A DNA stretch of 64,000 nt from Ectopseudomonas guguanensis (GTDB lineage: Bacteria > Pseudomonadota > Gammaproteobacteria > Pseudomonadales > Pseudomonadaceae): assembly GCF_900104265.1 (NCBI RefSeq), contig NZ_FNJJ01000008.1:198000-261999 (forward strand). The letters run 5' to 3'. The position numbers were made by a program, and so were the translations under genes. The notes beneath the pieces are model-generated. The model searched no databases. It saw only the letters and a list, made by a program, of their open reading frames with translations, and was not told the DNA's origin. This document shows positions 17,069-27,527 of the stretch, one piece after another; position 1 is the stretch's first letter; each line of letters begins with the position of its first letter.

Positions 17069-18409
17069 ATGAGCGCTCAGGTCATAGTGGTCGACGACGA
17101 AGCGGCGATTCGCGAAGCGGTGCAGCAGTGGCTGCAGCTGTCCGGTTTCGAGGTGCGTACCTGCGCCAGCGCGGCCGAAGCCCTGGCTGCGGTGGACCGC
17201 GACTTCCCCGGCATCATCGTCAGCGATGTGCGCATGCCCGGCAGCGATGGCCTGCAGCTGCTCGAGCGGCTGGTCGAGCTGGACCGCGACCTGCCGGTGA
17301 TCCTGGTCACCGGCCACGGCGACGTGCCCATGGCGGTGCAGGCGCTGCGCCAGGGCGCCTATGACTTCATCGAGAAACCCTTCACCCCCGAACGCCTGCT
17401 CGACAGCGTGCGCCGCGCGCTGGACAAGCGCCGTCTGGTCTGCGAGAACCGTCAGTTGCGCCGGCAGGTGGCCGACAAGGGCCGCATCGAAAGCCAGCTG
17501 ATCGGCATCTCTCGACCCATGGAAAACCTGCGCCGGCAGATCCTCGAACTGGCCGGCACCTCGGTCAACGTACTGATTCGCGGCGAGACCGGCAGCGGCA
17601 AGGAGCGCGTGGCGCGTTGCCTGCACGACTTCAGCCCGCGCGCTGGCAAGGCTTTCGCCGCGCTCAACTGCGCGGCGATTCCCGAGACCATTTTCGAAAG
17701 CGAGCTGTTCGGCCACGAGAGTGGCGCCTTCACCGGTGCCCAGGCGCGGCGCATCGGCCGCATCGAGCATGCCGACGGTGGCACCCTGTTCCTCGATGAA
17801 GTGGAGAGCCTGCCGCTGGCGCAGCAGGTCAAGCTGCTGCGGGTGCTGCAGGAGAAGACCCTGGAGCGCCTCGGTTCGAACAAGAGCATCCAGGTCGATC
17901 TGCGGGTGATCAGCGCGGCCAAGCCGGACCTGCTCGACGAGGCAAGGGCGGGGCGCTTCCGCGAAGACCTGGTGTACCGCCTGAACGTCGCCACCCTGCA
18001 CATTCCACCGCTGCGCGAGCGTCGCGAGGACATTCCGCTGCTGTTCGAGCATTTCGCCCGCAGTGCCGCCGAGCGTCACGGCCGCGAGGCGCCGCCGCTG
18101 GCGCCAAGCGAGCTGGCGCGCCTGCTCGGGCATGACTGGCCGGGCAATGTGCGCGAGCTGATCAACGCCGCCGAGCGTCATGCCCTGGGCCTATCCAGCC
18201 CGCCGCCGGCCGAGCGCTTCGCCGGCCAGGCGCTGGCGCAGCAGATGGAGGCCTTCGAAGCGCAGTGCCTGCACAACGCCCTGCTGCAATGCCAGGGCAA
18301 CATCACCGCGGTGATGGAGATGCTGCAGCTACCGCGCCGCACCCTCAACGAGAAGATGCAGCGCCACGGCCTGGCGCGCGGTGACTACCTGCCCAGCGGC
18401 GAGGAATAA
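17069..18409 (+). CDS. Sigma-54-dependent response regulator, DctD type
   Basis: The 446-residue NtrC-family activator has three parts. The receiver domain (about 1-120) has acidic D9/D10 and phosphoacceptor D53 in VSDVRMPG. The AAA+ domain (about 145-380) has Walker A GETGSGKE, an intact ESELFGHESGAFTGA loop that contacts sigma-54, and FLDEVESL as Walker B. The C-terminal Fis-type HTH includes GNITAVMEMLQLPRRTLNEKM. Start ATG is preceded by GAGGAGG. Partner of the DctB-type kinase upstream. A sigma-54 promoter lies 220 bases beyond its stop, in front of the TAXI-TRAP genes. Confidence 0.93.
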   Translation: MSAQVIVVDDEAAIREAVQQWLQLSGFEVRTCASAAEALAAVDRDFPGIIVSDVRMPGSDGLQLLERLVELDRDLPVILVTGHGDVPMAVQALRQGAYDFIEKPFTPERLLDSVRRALDKRRLVCENRQLRRQVADKGRIESQLIGISRPMENLRRQILELAGTSVNVLIRGETGSGKERVARCLHDFSPRAGKAFAALNCAAIPETIFESELFGHESGAFTGAQARRIGRIEHADGGTLFLDEVESLPLAQQVKLLRVLQEKTLERLGSNKSIQVDLRVISAAKPDLLDEARAGRFREDLVYRLNVATLHIPPLRERREDIPLLFEHFARSAAERHGREAPPLAPSELARLLGHDWPGNVRELINAAERHALGLSSPPPAERFAGQALAQQMEAFEAQCLHNALLQCQGNITAVMEMLQLPRRTLNEKMQRHGLARGDYLPSGEE

Positions 18410-18438
18410 AGCACCGCCTGCCGGAGCCGGCTTGATCT

Positions 18439-18470
18439 GTGGGAGCCCCGCCCCGGGGCGAAGCTTTTAT
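18439..18470 (+). repeat. Palindromic repeat, family D
   Basis: GTGGGAGCCCCGCCCCGGGG followed by CGAAGCTTTTAT matches the inverted pair at 53974-54038. It lies just after the response regulator. Confidence 0.55.
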
Positions 18471-18528
18471 TTTGGGATGGCCGCCATTCGCCGCGAGGCG
18501 CGGCTCCTGCAGGGCGCATAACGCGATA

Positions 18529-18574
18529 AGCGGATTTTTGCCGACTCGGTCACAGATGTAGGCGATTTCCCGCT
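18529..18574. promoter_or_regulatory. Candidate upstream activator sites for the sigma-54 regulator
   Basis: AGCGGATTTTTGCCGA (18529-18544) and the inverted AGCGGGAAATCGCCTA (18574-18559) share the pattern AGCGG-N6-GCC. They lie 55-100 bases upstream of the sigma-54 promoter, a typical distance for enhancer sites. The resemblance is 10 of 16 positions, so this is a hypothesis. Confidence 0.3.
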
Positions 18575-18628
18575 CAGTGACCCTTGGGTCTTGCAACAAG
18601 ACCGCTCTAGATCGCGCCTTTCAGCCTC

Positions 18629-18644
18629 TGGCACGGCATCTGCT
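18629..18644 (+). promoter_or_regulatory. Sigma-54 (RpoN) promoter of the TAXI-TRAP operon
   Basis: TGGCACG-GCAT-CTGCT keeps the -24 GG and -12 GC at the exact spacing of the consensus TGGCACG-N4-TTGCW, with one mismatch. The start of RNA would be near 18656, leaving a 240-base leader before the TAXI gene. Confidence 0.75.
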
Positions 18645-18711
18645 ATGTCCGTTGTAGCCGCGCGGCAGCCTGCCGACGCGGCGACCATAACAACGACAAG
18701 AGGTCAGCCCC

Positions 18712-18819
18712 ATGAACTGCCATGCCCCTCGCGCCATGCCGCACTCGCTGCTTTGCATGGGCCGTCTTCCTACCGCGTTCGCCGCGGCTCTTGTCCAACG
18801 CTGCACCCCGCGCTGCTGA
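18712..18819 (+). CDS. Possible 35-residue leader ORF between the sigma-54 promoter and the TAXI gene
   Basis: An ATG preceded by AAGAGGTC opens a 35-codon frame ending in TGA, lying wholly within the predicted leader RNA. Its upstream stretch CCATAACAACGAC (18685-18697) is repeated before the TAXI start (18870-18882), as if the initiation region had been duplicated. The peptide is basic and contains four cysteines; I recognise no family. It may be a leader peptide, a remnant or chance. Confidence 0.25.
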   Translation: MNCHAPRAMPHSLLCMGRLPTAFAAALVQRCTPRC

Positions 18820-18895
18820 TCGCGCGACGCCGGCGTCGCCTCGGCGCGTCGAGTGAAACTCTGCATAAAGCCATAACAACGACGGAGATACTTCC

Positions 18896-19849
18896 ATGCG
18901 ACTGACCAAGAAAATCAGCCTGTTCGCCGCGGCTGCGGCCATCACTGCCAGCACCGCGGTGCTCGCTGCCCCAACCTTCATCAACGTGCTTACCGGTGGC
19001 ACCAGCGGCGTGTACTACCCGATCGGCGTGGCCCTGTCGCAGCTGTACAGCAACGGCATCGACGGCGCCAAGACCTCGGTGCAGGCGACCAAGGCGTCGG
19101 TGGAAAACCTCAACCTGCTCGAAGCCGGCCGTGGCGAGCTGGCCTTCGCCCTCGGCGACTCGGTGGCCGATGCCTGGAACGGCGTGGAAGACGCCGGTTT
19201 CAAGGCGCCGCTGAAGAAGATCCGCGCCATCGCCGGCACCTACCCGAACTACATCCAGATCGTTGCCAACGCCGAATCCGGCATCAAGACCCTGGAAGAC
19301 CTCAAGGGCAAGCGCATCTCCGTCGGCGCGCCGAAGTCCGGCACCGAGCTCAACGCCCGCGCCATCTTCGAAGCCGCCGGTCTGAGCTACAAGGACATGG
19401 GCAAGGTCGAGTTCCTGCCTTACGCCGAGTCCGTGGAGCTGATCAAGAACCGCCAGCTGGACGCCACCCTGCAGTCCTCCGGTCTGGGCATGGCCGCCAT
19501 CCGTGACCTGGCCTCGACCATGAAGATCAGCTTCGTCGCCATCCCGGCCGAAGTGACCGCGAAGATCGACAACGCCGCCTACGAGGCCGCCACCATCCCG
19601 GCCGGCACCTACGACGGTCAGGACGCCGACGTGCCCACCGTGGCCATCAACAACATCCTGGTCACTCATGAAGGCGTCTCCGACGAGGTGGCCTACCAGA
19701 TGACCAAGCTGATGTTCGACAACCTCGAGCGCCTGGGCACCGCCCACTCCGCGGCCAAGGACATCAAGCTGGAAAGCGCCACCAAGAACCTGCCGATCCC
19801 GCTGCACCCGGGTGCCGAGCGCTTCTACAAGGAAGCCGGCGCGCTCTGA
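18896..19849 (+). CDS. TAXI-family TRAP transporter solute-binding protein
   Basis: The 317-residue periplasmic protein has a Sec signal peptide (residues 1-24 or 25, ending STAVLAA). The mature part shows the TAXI hallmarks: INVLTGGTSGVYYPIGVALS near its start, ATKASVENLNLLEAGRGELAF and LKGKRISVGAPKSGTELNA. TAXI proteins deliver carboxylates, glutamate/glutamine-type or unknown ligands to a fused TRAP permease. The ribosome site is GGAG before the ATG. It heads a three-gene unit behind a sigma-54 promoter, so uptake is probably switched on by the DctB/DctD-like pair upstream. Confidence 0.93.
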   Translation: MRLTKKISLFAAAAAITASTAVLAAPTFINVLTGGTSGVYYPIGVALSQLYSNGIDGAKTSVQATKASVENLNLLEAGRGELAFALGDSVADAWNGVEDAGFKAPLKKIRAIAGTYPNYIQIVANAESGIKTLEDLKGKRISVGAPKSGTELNARAIFEAAGLSYKDMGKVEFLPYAESVELIKNRQLDATLQSSGLGMAAIRDLASTMKISFVAIPAEVTAKIDNAAYEAATIPAGTYDGQDADVPTVAINNILVTHEGVSDEVAYQMTKLMFDNLERLGTAHSAAKDIKLESATKNLPIPLHPGAERFYKEAGAL

Positions 19850-19913
19850 TGCCGTTTCAGGCCGCGACCTGAGTCGCGGCCCGATCGCTCTGCATCCACG
19901 CCAACCCTGCTCT

Positions 19914-19970
19914 TGTAGGAGCGGCTTCAGCCGCGATGTTCGCGAGCAAATCGCGGATAGGTCCGCTCCT
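19914..19970. repeat. Palindromic repeat, family C (inverted pair)
   Basis: TGTAGGAGCGGCTTCAGCCG is paired with a diverged inverted copy ending GGTCCGCTCCT. It lies in the 240-base gap between the TAXI binding protein and its permease, where it could trim or stabilise the upstream mRNA so that more binding protein than permease is made. Confidence 0.65.
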
Positions 19971-20092
19971 TCAGCGCAAAGGCCGGAACGCACAGAGTCC
20001 GCAGAATCGCGAATAAAACCGGCGTTCACAGGCGGTAGGTTTTGTTGGCGACTCTGTCACCGCAATCGAAGTAGTCATGAGGTTTGCACTCC

Positions 20093-22116
<2,024 letters not shown>

Positions 22117-22120
<4 letters not shown>

Positions 22121-22524
22121 TCGGCCTGTGCCTGGGGTTGGCCGGCGCGGTGTGGGCAGAGCTGCCCACGCCGGCCTTCACCCTGGCCTGGACCCACACC
22201 ATAGAGAAGGTGCGCTGGGAAGAGGATTACCGCGTCACCGCCGAGGGCCTGGTGCTCGGCGAGGCGCGGGTCAAGGGTTCCGGCGCCGGAATGGAGATTC
22301 CCGACGGCGCCGAACTGCGCAATGGCAGCTGGCACTACCAGCGTCAGCTTCCGCCCTTGCAACCCCTGCGAGTCGGGCGTACGCCCGAAGCCGGGGATTA
22401 CCAACTGTGTATCGACCAGCGTTGTCGCCCAATGAGCGACTGGCTCGGCCCGCCACAAGCGAGCCAGCCGGCGTTGGAACTCTGGAGCTGCGAGCTGAGC
22501 TCCCCCGCGGCCGACGCGGGCTAG
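22117..22524 (+). CDS. DUF1850 protein, third gene of the TAXI-TRAP operon
   Basis: The 135-residue protein begins with a signal-like segment (IGLCLGLAGAVWA) and contains FTLAWTHTIEKVRWEEDY, typical of DUF1850, plus a C-terminal region with two cysteines (CIDQRCRP). DUF1850 proteins are repeatedly found next to TAXI-TRAP genes, but their role is unknown. GTG 22117 overlaps the permease stop as GTGA, so it is translated together with the transporter, and it probably acts in the periplasm or outer leaflet with it. A hairpin terminator follows 59 bases later. Confidence 0.78.
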
Positions 22525-22582
22525 GTTCGCCAGAGCGGACCCAGGCTTCCGGCGCCACAAGTGCCGGATCAAAAAAGAAGAG

Positions 22583-22616
22583 AACCCCCGTGTGGTGTGT
22601 GCCCATGGGGGTTTTG
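22583..22616 (+). terminator. Terminator after the TAXI-TRAP operon
   Basis: AACCCCCGTG pairs with CATGGGGGTT (one G-T pair) and is followed by TTTTG. An A-run precedes it, so it may also work in the opposite direction. Confidence 0.7.
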
Positions 22617-22667
22617 TTCATCTGCGGCCTGCTAGGCTTGGCCAACCACCTGCCAAGGAGATTCGCC

Positions 22668-23180
22668 ATGCGCCCCACCTTTCGTTTCGCTCTTCCGCTC
22701 GCTCTCTGTCTGTCACCGCTAACGGCCAGCGCCCTGAATATCCAGCCCGGCGTCTGGGAGATCAGCTCGCAAGACATGCAGGTGGGCGGCCAGGCCATGC
22801 CCGGCATGCAGGAAATGCTGGCGCAGATGCAGAACCTGCCGCCCGAACAGCGACAGATGATGGAGAGCATGATGGCCGAGCAGGGCCTCAGCCTCGGCGC
22901 CGGTGGCGTGCAGATGTGCCTGACCGCCGAGCAGATCAAGGCTCAGGAAATCCCCCTGCACGACGACTCCGACTGCAGCAACGAGTTCCTCGAACGCAGC
23001 GCGACGCTGTGGAAGTTCCGCTTCAACTGCCCGGACGCTCAGGGCGAAGGGGAGACGCGCTTCATCAGCGACAAGGAGTTCACTACCCAGGTCAAAGGCA
23101 CCTACAACGGCCAGCCAAGCAGCATGGAAACCCGTGCACGCTGGGTCGGGTCCGATTGTGGCGCACTGGGAAGGAACTGA
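22668..23180 (+). CDS. DUF3617 family periplasmic protein
   Basis: The 170-residue protein has a signal peptide (residues 1-22, ending PLTASA) followed by LNIQPGVWEISSQDMQVGG, the standard opening of DUF3617. A methionine- and glutamine-rich helical stretch (residues 40-70) is followed by two cysteine-containing segments (VQMCLTAEQ and DDSDCSNEF). The function of the family is unknown. ATG 22668 has AAGGAG upstream. It is monocistronic, between a terminator and a Fur-type region. Confidence 0.85.
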   Translation: MRPTFRFALPLALCLSPLTASALNIQPGVWEISSQDMQVGGQAMPGMQEMLAQMQNLPPEQRQMMESMMAEQGLSLGAGGVQMCLTAEQIKAQEIPLHDDSDCSNEFLERSATLWKFRFNCPDAQGEGETRFISDKEFTTQVKGTYNGQPSSMETRARWVGSDCGALGRN

Positions 23181-23195
23181 GCAGATAACGAGTAT

Positions 23196-23214
23196 GTAAA
23201 TAATTCGCATTGAC
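23196..23214. promoter_or_regulatory. Fur-box-like site 1 upstream of the siderophore receptor
   Basis: GTAAATAATTCGCATTGAC resembles the Fur consensus half-sites AATAATTCTCATT. It lies about 150 bases before the receptor start. Confidence 0.55.
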
Positions 23215-23245
23215 TGGGCCGTTCTTCTGCTGCGAGAATTTTGTC

Positions 23246-23265
23246 GCTAATTATTTGCATTTGCG
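23246..23265. promoter_or_regulatory. Fur-box-like site 2 (opposite orientation)
   Basis: GCTAATTATTTGCATTTGCG is an inverted relative of site 1 and shares the AAATAATT core when read on the other strand. Two sites suggest tight iron repression of the receptor. Confidence 0.5.
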
Positions 23266-23346
23266 ATTCGCAGATGCCTGCCAGTGAGGCCAACAGCTGC
23301 GAAGGGACTATCGGCGGCTATCGACAGCGCATCAGGAGAATGTCCC

Positions 23347-25434
23347 TTGTTCAGCAGAAAAACCCGCCTGGCCGTGGCGATCGCGGCCGCCTGCAGTTTC
23401 CATCATGCCGCGGCCGCCGAGCAGCAGCTCGAACTGGATGCCCAGACCGTCGTTGGCAGCACTGCAGCGAACGAGGTCGACAGTTACAAATCCACGCCCA
23501 GCAGCGCTGCGACCAAGCTCGACCTGACCCCAAGGCAGACTCCGCAGGCGATTTCCACCCTGAGCGGCGCCCAGCTGCGCGACTTCAAGCTCACCAGCGT
23601 CAACGATGCGCTCAAGGCCGTGCCGGGCGTGCAGGTGCAGGAGGTCGAAACCGATCGCACCTACTACACCGCCCGCGGCTTCGACATCACCAACTTCCAG
23701 TACGACGGCATCGCCGTGCCCTTCGTCTATGGCAACGTCGAGGGTGATCTGGATACCGCCATGTACGAGCGCGTGGAGGTGATTCGCGGCGCCAACGGCC
23801 TGATGTCGGGCACCGGCAACCCCTCGGCGACCGTCAACTTCGTGCGCAAGCGGCCAACCCTGGCACCGCAGGCGCGCGTCGACCTGACCGCCGGTTCATG
23901 GGACAAGCGCCGTATCGACACCGACGTATCCGGCGCGCTGACCGATGCCGGCAACATCCGCGGCCGCGTGGTGTACGCCAACGAAAACAAGAACTCCTAC
24001 CTCGACCGCTACTCGCGCGAGAAGAACGTCTTCCACGGGGTGCTGGAGTTCGATCTGGACGACCGCACCCTCTTCACCCTCGGCCACACCCTGCAGACCA
24101 GTGATGCCAACTCGCCGATGTGGGGTGCGCTGCCGCTGAACTACAGCGACGGTTCGAAGACCGACTATTCCCGCTCGACCAGCACGTCCTCCGATTGGGC
24201 CTATTGGGACGTCAAGGAAAACCGCACCTTTGCCGAGCTGGCGCACACCTTCGACAACGGTTGGCAAGCCAAGACCGTACTGACGCGAGTGGAAAAGAAG
24301 GGCGATGGCTCGTTGTTCTATATGTACGGTACGCCGGATCGCAATACCGGCCTCGGCCTGTTCAGCTATCCCTCCGAGTACAAGGACGAGAACAAGCAGC
24401 TGATCATCGATGTGCAGGCCAGCGGCCCGTTCAGCCTGGCGGGCCGTCAGCATGAAGCCGCGCTGGGGGCCAGTTGGTCGCGCTCGGAGCTGAACGATAT
24501 CTCCTATTACGACTCCACCACTGGCACTGCCCTGCCGCCGCTGGAGCAGTGGCATGGCAACATCGGCAAACCGCTGAACGACCGGCCTACCAACGGCAGC
24601 GATTTCACCGACCGCATGAAGAGCATGTACGGCGCCGCGCGCTGGAGCTTGACCGACAAGCTGAGCCTGATCACCGGCACGCGTGTCGTCGACGTGAAAA
24701 GTGACGGTACCAATTACGGTGTCGCGAAGACCTCGAAGAACAGCGGCAAGGTGGTGCCCTATGCGGGCGTGGTCTACGACATCACCGATCAGTATTCGGT
24801 CTACGCCAGCTATACCGAGATCTTCGATCCGCAGACCAAAACCAATGCTGCAGGCTCGCGCCTGGCGCCGGTAGAGGGCGTGAACTACGAAGTGGGCATC
24901 AAGGGCGAACTGTTCGACGACAAGGTCAACGTGGCGCTGGCGGTATTCCGCACCGAGCAGGACAACTTCGCCGAACAGGCAGGCAGCATCGGTGGCCGCG
25001 CCTATTACCGCGCGGTCGAGGGGCTGACCAGCGAAGGCTACGAAATCGAGATTTCCGGCCAGCCCATTCAGGGGCTGGAGCTGAATGCGGGCTACACCTT
25101 CGTCGACATCACCAATGCCGACGGCTCGCATGGGGTCACCTACTCGCCCAAGCACATGGTCAAGACCGCCGCGACCTATCGGATTCCGGCACTGGACAAG
25201 CTCAAGGTTGGCGCCGCCGTACGTTGGCAGGACGATATCCACAACGGCATCGCCGAGCAGGACGCCTACGCCGTGGTCGACCTGATGGCCAGCTACGACA
25301 TCGACCCCAACTGGAGCGTGTCGGCCAACCTCAACAACCTCACCGACGAGAAGTACCTGAACAGCCTGTACTGGACACAGGCCTATTACGGTGCCCCACG
25401 TAACGTCAGCGCCACCCTGACCTGGAAATACTGA
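23347..25434 (+). CDS. TonB-dependent siderophore receptor
   Basis: The 695-residue outer-membrane receptor has a signal peptide (about 1-26), a short N-terminal tail without a full STN signalling domain, and a plug with TPQAISTLSGAQLRDF and VEVIRGANGLMSGTGNPSATV. The barrel ends ...VSATLTWKY with the terminal aromatic. These are marks of the FhuE/FpvA-like ferric hydroxamate or pyoverdine receptor class; the siderophore cannot be read from sequence. The start is TTG 23347 with AGGAG eight bases upstream. An earlier ATG at 23284 lacks a ribosome site. Fur-like sites precede it, and a PepSY membrane protein follows 43 bases after it. Confidence 0.9.
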   Translation: MFSRKTRLAVAIAAACSFHHAAAAEQQLELDAQTVVGSTAANEVDSYKSTPSSAATKLDLTPRQTPQAISTLSGAQLRDFKLTSVNDALKAVPGVQVQEVETDRTYYTARGFDITNFQYDGIAVPFVYGNVEGDLDTAMYERVEVIRGANGLMSGTGNPSATVNFVRKRPTLAPQARVDLTAGSWDKRRIDTDVSGALTDAGNIRGRVVYANENKNSYLDRYSREKNVFHGVLEFDLDDRTLFTLGHTLQTSDANSPMWGALPLNYSDGSKTDYSRSTSTSSDWAYWDVKENRTFAELAHTFDNGWQAKTVLTRVEKKGDGSLFYMYGTPDRNTGLGLFSYPSEYKDENKQLIIDVQASGPFSLAGRQHEAALGASWSRSELNDISYYDSTTGTALPPLEQWHGNIGKPLNDRPTNGSDFTDRMKSMYGAARWSLTDKLSLITGTRVVDVKSDGTNYGVAKTSKNSGKVVPYAGVVYDITDQYSVYASYTEIFDPQTKTNAAGSRLAPVEGVNYEVGIKGELFDDKVNVALAVFRTEQDNFAEQAGSIGGRAYYRAVEGLTSEGYEIEISGQPIQGLELNAGYTFVDITNADGSHGVTYSPKHMVKTAATYRIPALDKLKVGAAVRWQDDIHNGIAEQDAYAVVDLMASYDIDPNWSVSANLNNLTDEKYLNSLYWTQAYYGAPRNVSATLTWKY

Positions 25435-25441
25435 CTGCCTG

Positions 25442-25461
25442 GGCCGCCCGCACGGGCGGCC
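25442..25461 (+). other. Strong GC hairpin between receptor and PepSY gene
   Basis: GGCCGCCCG and CGGGCGGCC are perfectly complementary with a very short loop and no uridine run. It may protect the receptor mRNA 3' end or reduce read-through into the next gene. Confidence 0.4.
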
Positions 25462-25477
25462 TCGACGAGAGAATTCG

Positions 25478-26689
25478 ATGCGTCCGATTCTGGTTTTGCT
25501 GCACCGCTGGTGCGGCCTGTTCATCGCCCTGTTCCTGTTCACCGCCGGCTTGACCGGCGCTGTCATTTCCTGGGATCACGAACTGGACGAATGGCTCAAC
25601 CCGCACCTGTTCGATGCGCAAACCGAAGGGCAGGCGCAGGACCCGCTGCAACTGGTGGACGCCCTGGAAGCGCGCGATCCGCGCCTGCAGGTGAGCTTCA
25701 TGTCGCTGGCGCTGGAACCCGGCCATGCGCTGGGCATCTTCGTCGATCCGCGTATCGATCCAGCCACCGGCAAGGCCTTCGAGCTCGGCTTCAACCAGCT
25801 CGGCATCGACCCGGTCACTGGCGACATCCAGGGCCAGCGCGAATGGGGGGCTATCTCCCTGAGCCGGGCGAACCTGCTGCCGTTTCTCTACAAGCTGCAC
25901 TACAGCCTGCATATCCCGGACGGCTTCGGTATCGAGCTGGGCGTGCTGTTTTTCGGCATCGTCGCCATCGTCTGGTGCCTCGATTGCCTGGTGGCGCTGT
26001 GGCTGTCGTTTCCCAACTTGCGCAGCTGGCGCAAGTCGTTCGCCTTTCGCTGGAGCCAGGGCGGCTACAAGCTGAATTTCGACCTGCATCGCTCAGGTGG
26101 CGTGTGGATCTGGCTGTTGCTGCTGGTGCTGGCCGTGACCTCGGTGTCGATGAACCTCGAACGCCAGGTGGTGCGCCCGCTGGTGGAGCTGTTCTCGCCG
26201 CTGACACCCAGTCCCTTCGCCAGCCGCACGCCGGTGACCCTGGATAAGCAGATCGTGCCGCTGATCGACCGCCGCCAGGCCATCGCCGTGGCCGATGCCG
26301 AGGCGCGGCGGCTGGGCTGGGACGCGCCTCCTGGCGGGCTGTTCCATTCGGCCGAGTTCGGCGTGTATGGCGTCGGCTTCTACGAGCCGGGCGACGATCA
26401 CGGCGATGCCGGGCTGGGCAACCCCTGGATCTACGTCGACAGTCAGACCGGCGAACTAGCCGGCGCGCATGTGCCGGGCACCGGCAGTGCCGGGGATATC
26501 TTCCTGCAGGCACAGTTCCCGCTGCACTCGGGGCGCATCATCGGCCTGCCGGGACGTATCCTGGTGTCGTTGCTCGGTTTGGCCGTTGCGGGCCTGTCCG
26601 TGACGGGTGTGGTGATCTGGGCGAAGAAGCGCCGTTCGCGCCTGCTCGCCGAGCAGCGCCTGCGCGGCGTTTCACAGGCCATGACGTAA
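25478..26689 (+). CDS. PepSY-associated membrane protein (putative siderophore-iron reductase)
   Basis: The 403-residue protein has the PepSY_TM plan: an N-terminal helix LVLLHRWCGLFIALFLFTAGLTGA with the conserved HRW, a periplasmic PepSY-like region, helices near 150-175 and 210-230, a second periplasmic region and a last helix near 355-385 followed by a basic tail. Conserved histidines in and near the helices suggest heme or metal binding. Such proteins sit next to TonB siderophore receptors and are thought to reduce ferric siderophores in the periplasm. The stop codon region overlaps the convergent gene by 18 bases. Confidence 0.85.
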   Translation: MRPILVLLHRWCGLFIALFLFTAGLTGAVISWDHELDEWLNPHLFDAQTEGQAQDPLQLVDALEARDPRLQVSFMSLALEPGHALGIFVDPRIDPATGKAFELGFNQLGIDPVTGDIQGQREWGAISLSRANLLPFLYKLHYSLHIPDGFGIELGVLFFGIVAIVWCLDCLVALWLSFPNLRSWRKSFAFRWSQGGYKLNFDLHRSGGVWIWLLLLVLAVTSVSMNLERQVVRPLVELFSPLTPSPFASRTPVTLDKQIVPLIDRRQAIAVADAEARRLGWDAPPGGLFHSAEFGVYGVGFYEPGDDHGDAGLGNPWIYVDSQTGELAGAHVPGTGSAGDIFLQAQFPLHSGRIIGLPGRILVSLLGLAVAGLSVTGVVIWAKKRRSRLLAEQRLRGVSQAMT

Positions 26690-27403
26690 ACGAAGCGTCG
26701 TGACCAGCTCGGCGCGCTGTTCGAGGAAACGGTCGAAGGCCTCGATCAGCTCGGGATGGCGGATGCTCGACAGGTAGTAGTGATCCTCGACGTGCGCGAG
26801 CTGCGGGTCGAACACTAGGGCGTCCGGCGCCAGGCGCATCTGGCGCAGCTGATGGGTGACCACGCGGGGGTTGAGGTACACCGCATCGACCCGGTCGCTG
26901 GCGGCCATCATCAGCAGTGATTCGATCTGGTTGGCCTGGATCAGCTTGATGTGCCCGGCCTGGATCTCTGCCAGATATGGCCAGGGGGTGAAGCCGTTCT
27001 GCGTGCCGAGCAAGGCGATGCGCTGCTTGCCCTGGCCGAGATACTGCGGCTTGACCAGCACGCCATCGATGTAGGGGGCTGCCGGCCGGCTGTAGCGCAC
27101 CGCATGGCCGGCCTTCTGATCAGCGTTCCACTGAGGGTGGTCGGGAAACTTCAGATCGACCCGGCCAGCGAGAAAATCACTGAGCAGGCGCCTGACCGGC
27201 AGCGGCGTATAGACGAACTGGTAGCCGTATTCGGCGGCGAAGGCATCCAGCAGCTCGCGGGCGTAGCCGCGGTACTCGCCGCCCTGTACATCCGAGTAAG
27301 GCTGATAGGGCTGTAGTTCGACGCCGACGCGAATCTCTTCCTGCGCCACGGCGGGCAGAACGAACAGGCACAGACTGAGCAGCAGGGCAGGGCGTGTTTT
27401 CAT
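26672..27403 (-). CDS. Periplasmic substrate-binding protein, SBP_bac_3-like
   Basis: The 243-residue protein begins with a signal peptide (residues 1-20, ending PAVAQ) and continues EEIRVGVELQPYQPYSDVQGGEYRGYARELLDAF in the manner of amino-acid-type binding proteins. No ABC permease or ATPase genes adjoin it, so it may serve a distant transporter or act as a sensor-type solitary protein. The C-terminal 18 bases of coding sequence overlap the PepSY gene on the other strand. Confidence 0.78.
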   Translation of the reverse strand: MKTRPALLLSLCLFVLPAVAQEEIRVGVELQPYQPYSDVQGGEYRGYARELLDAFAAEYGYQFVYTPLPVRRLLSDFLAGRVDLKFPDHPQWNADQKAGHAVRYSRPAAPYIDGVLVKPQYLGQGKQRIALLGTQNGFTPWPYLAEIQAGHIKLIQANQIESLLMMAASDRVDAVYLNPRVVTHQLRQMRLAPDALVFDPQLAHVEDHYYLSSIRHPELIEAFDRFLEQRAELVTTLRLRHGL

Positions 27404-27527
27404 GTCAGGCAGGGTCTCGCTGACGGCTAACAGCGGCTCGCTTCGGTAACCATAGCCGTGCCTTCGGGCCCGTTCAAAGTTTTCCGTGCGGACCCGGGGC
27501 AGGCTAAACCAGGCGCCGTGCGTGACA

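Noticed and set aside
18591..18905. A 104-codon plus-strand frame covering the sigma-54 promoter region
   Set aside because: It begins upstream of the predicted transcription start and runs into the TAXI start in another frame, with no ribosome site. The short frame at 18712 is kept only as a low-confidence possibility.
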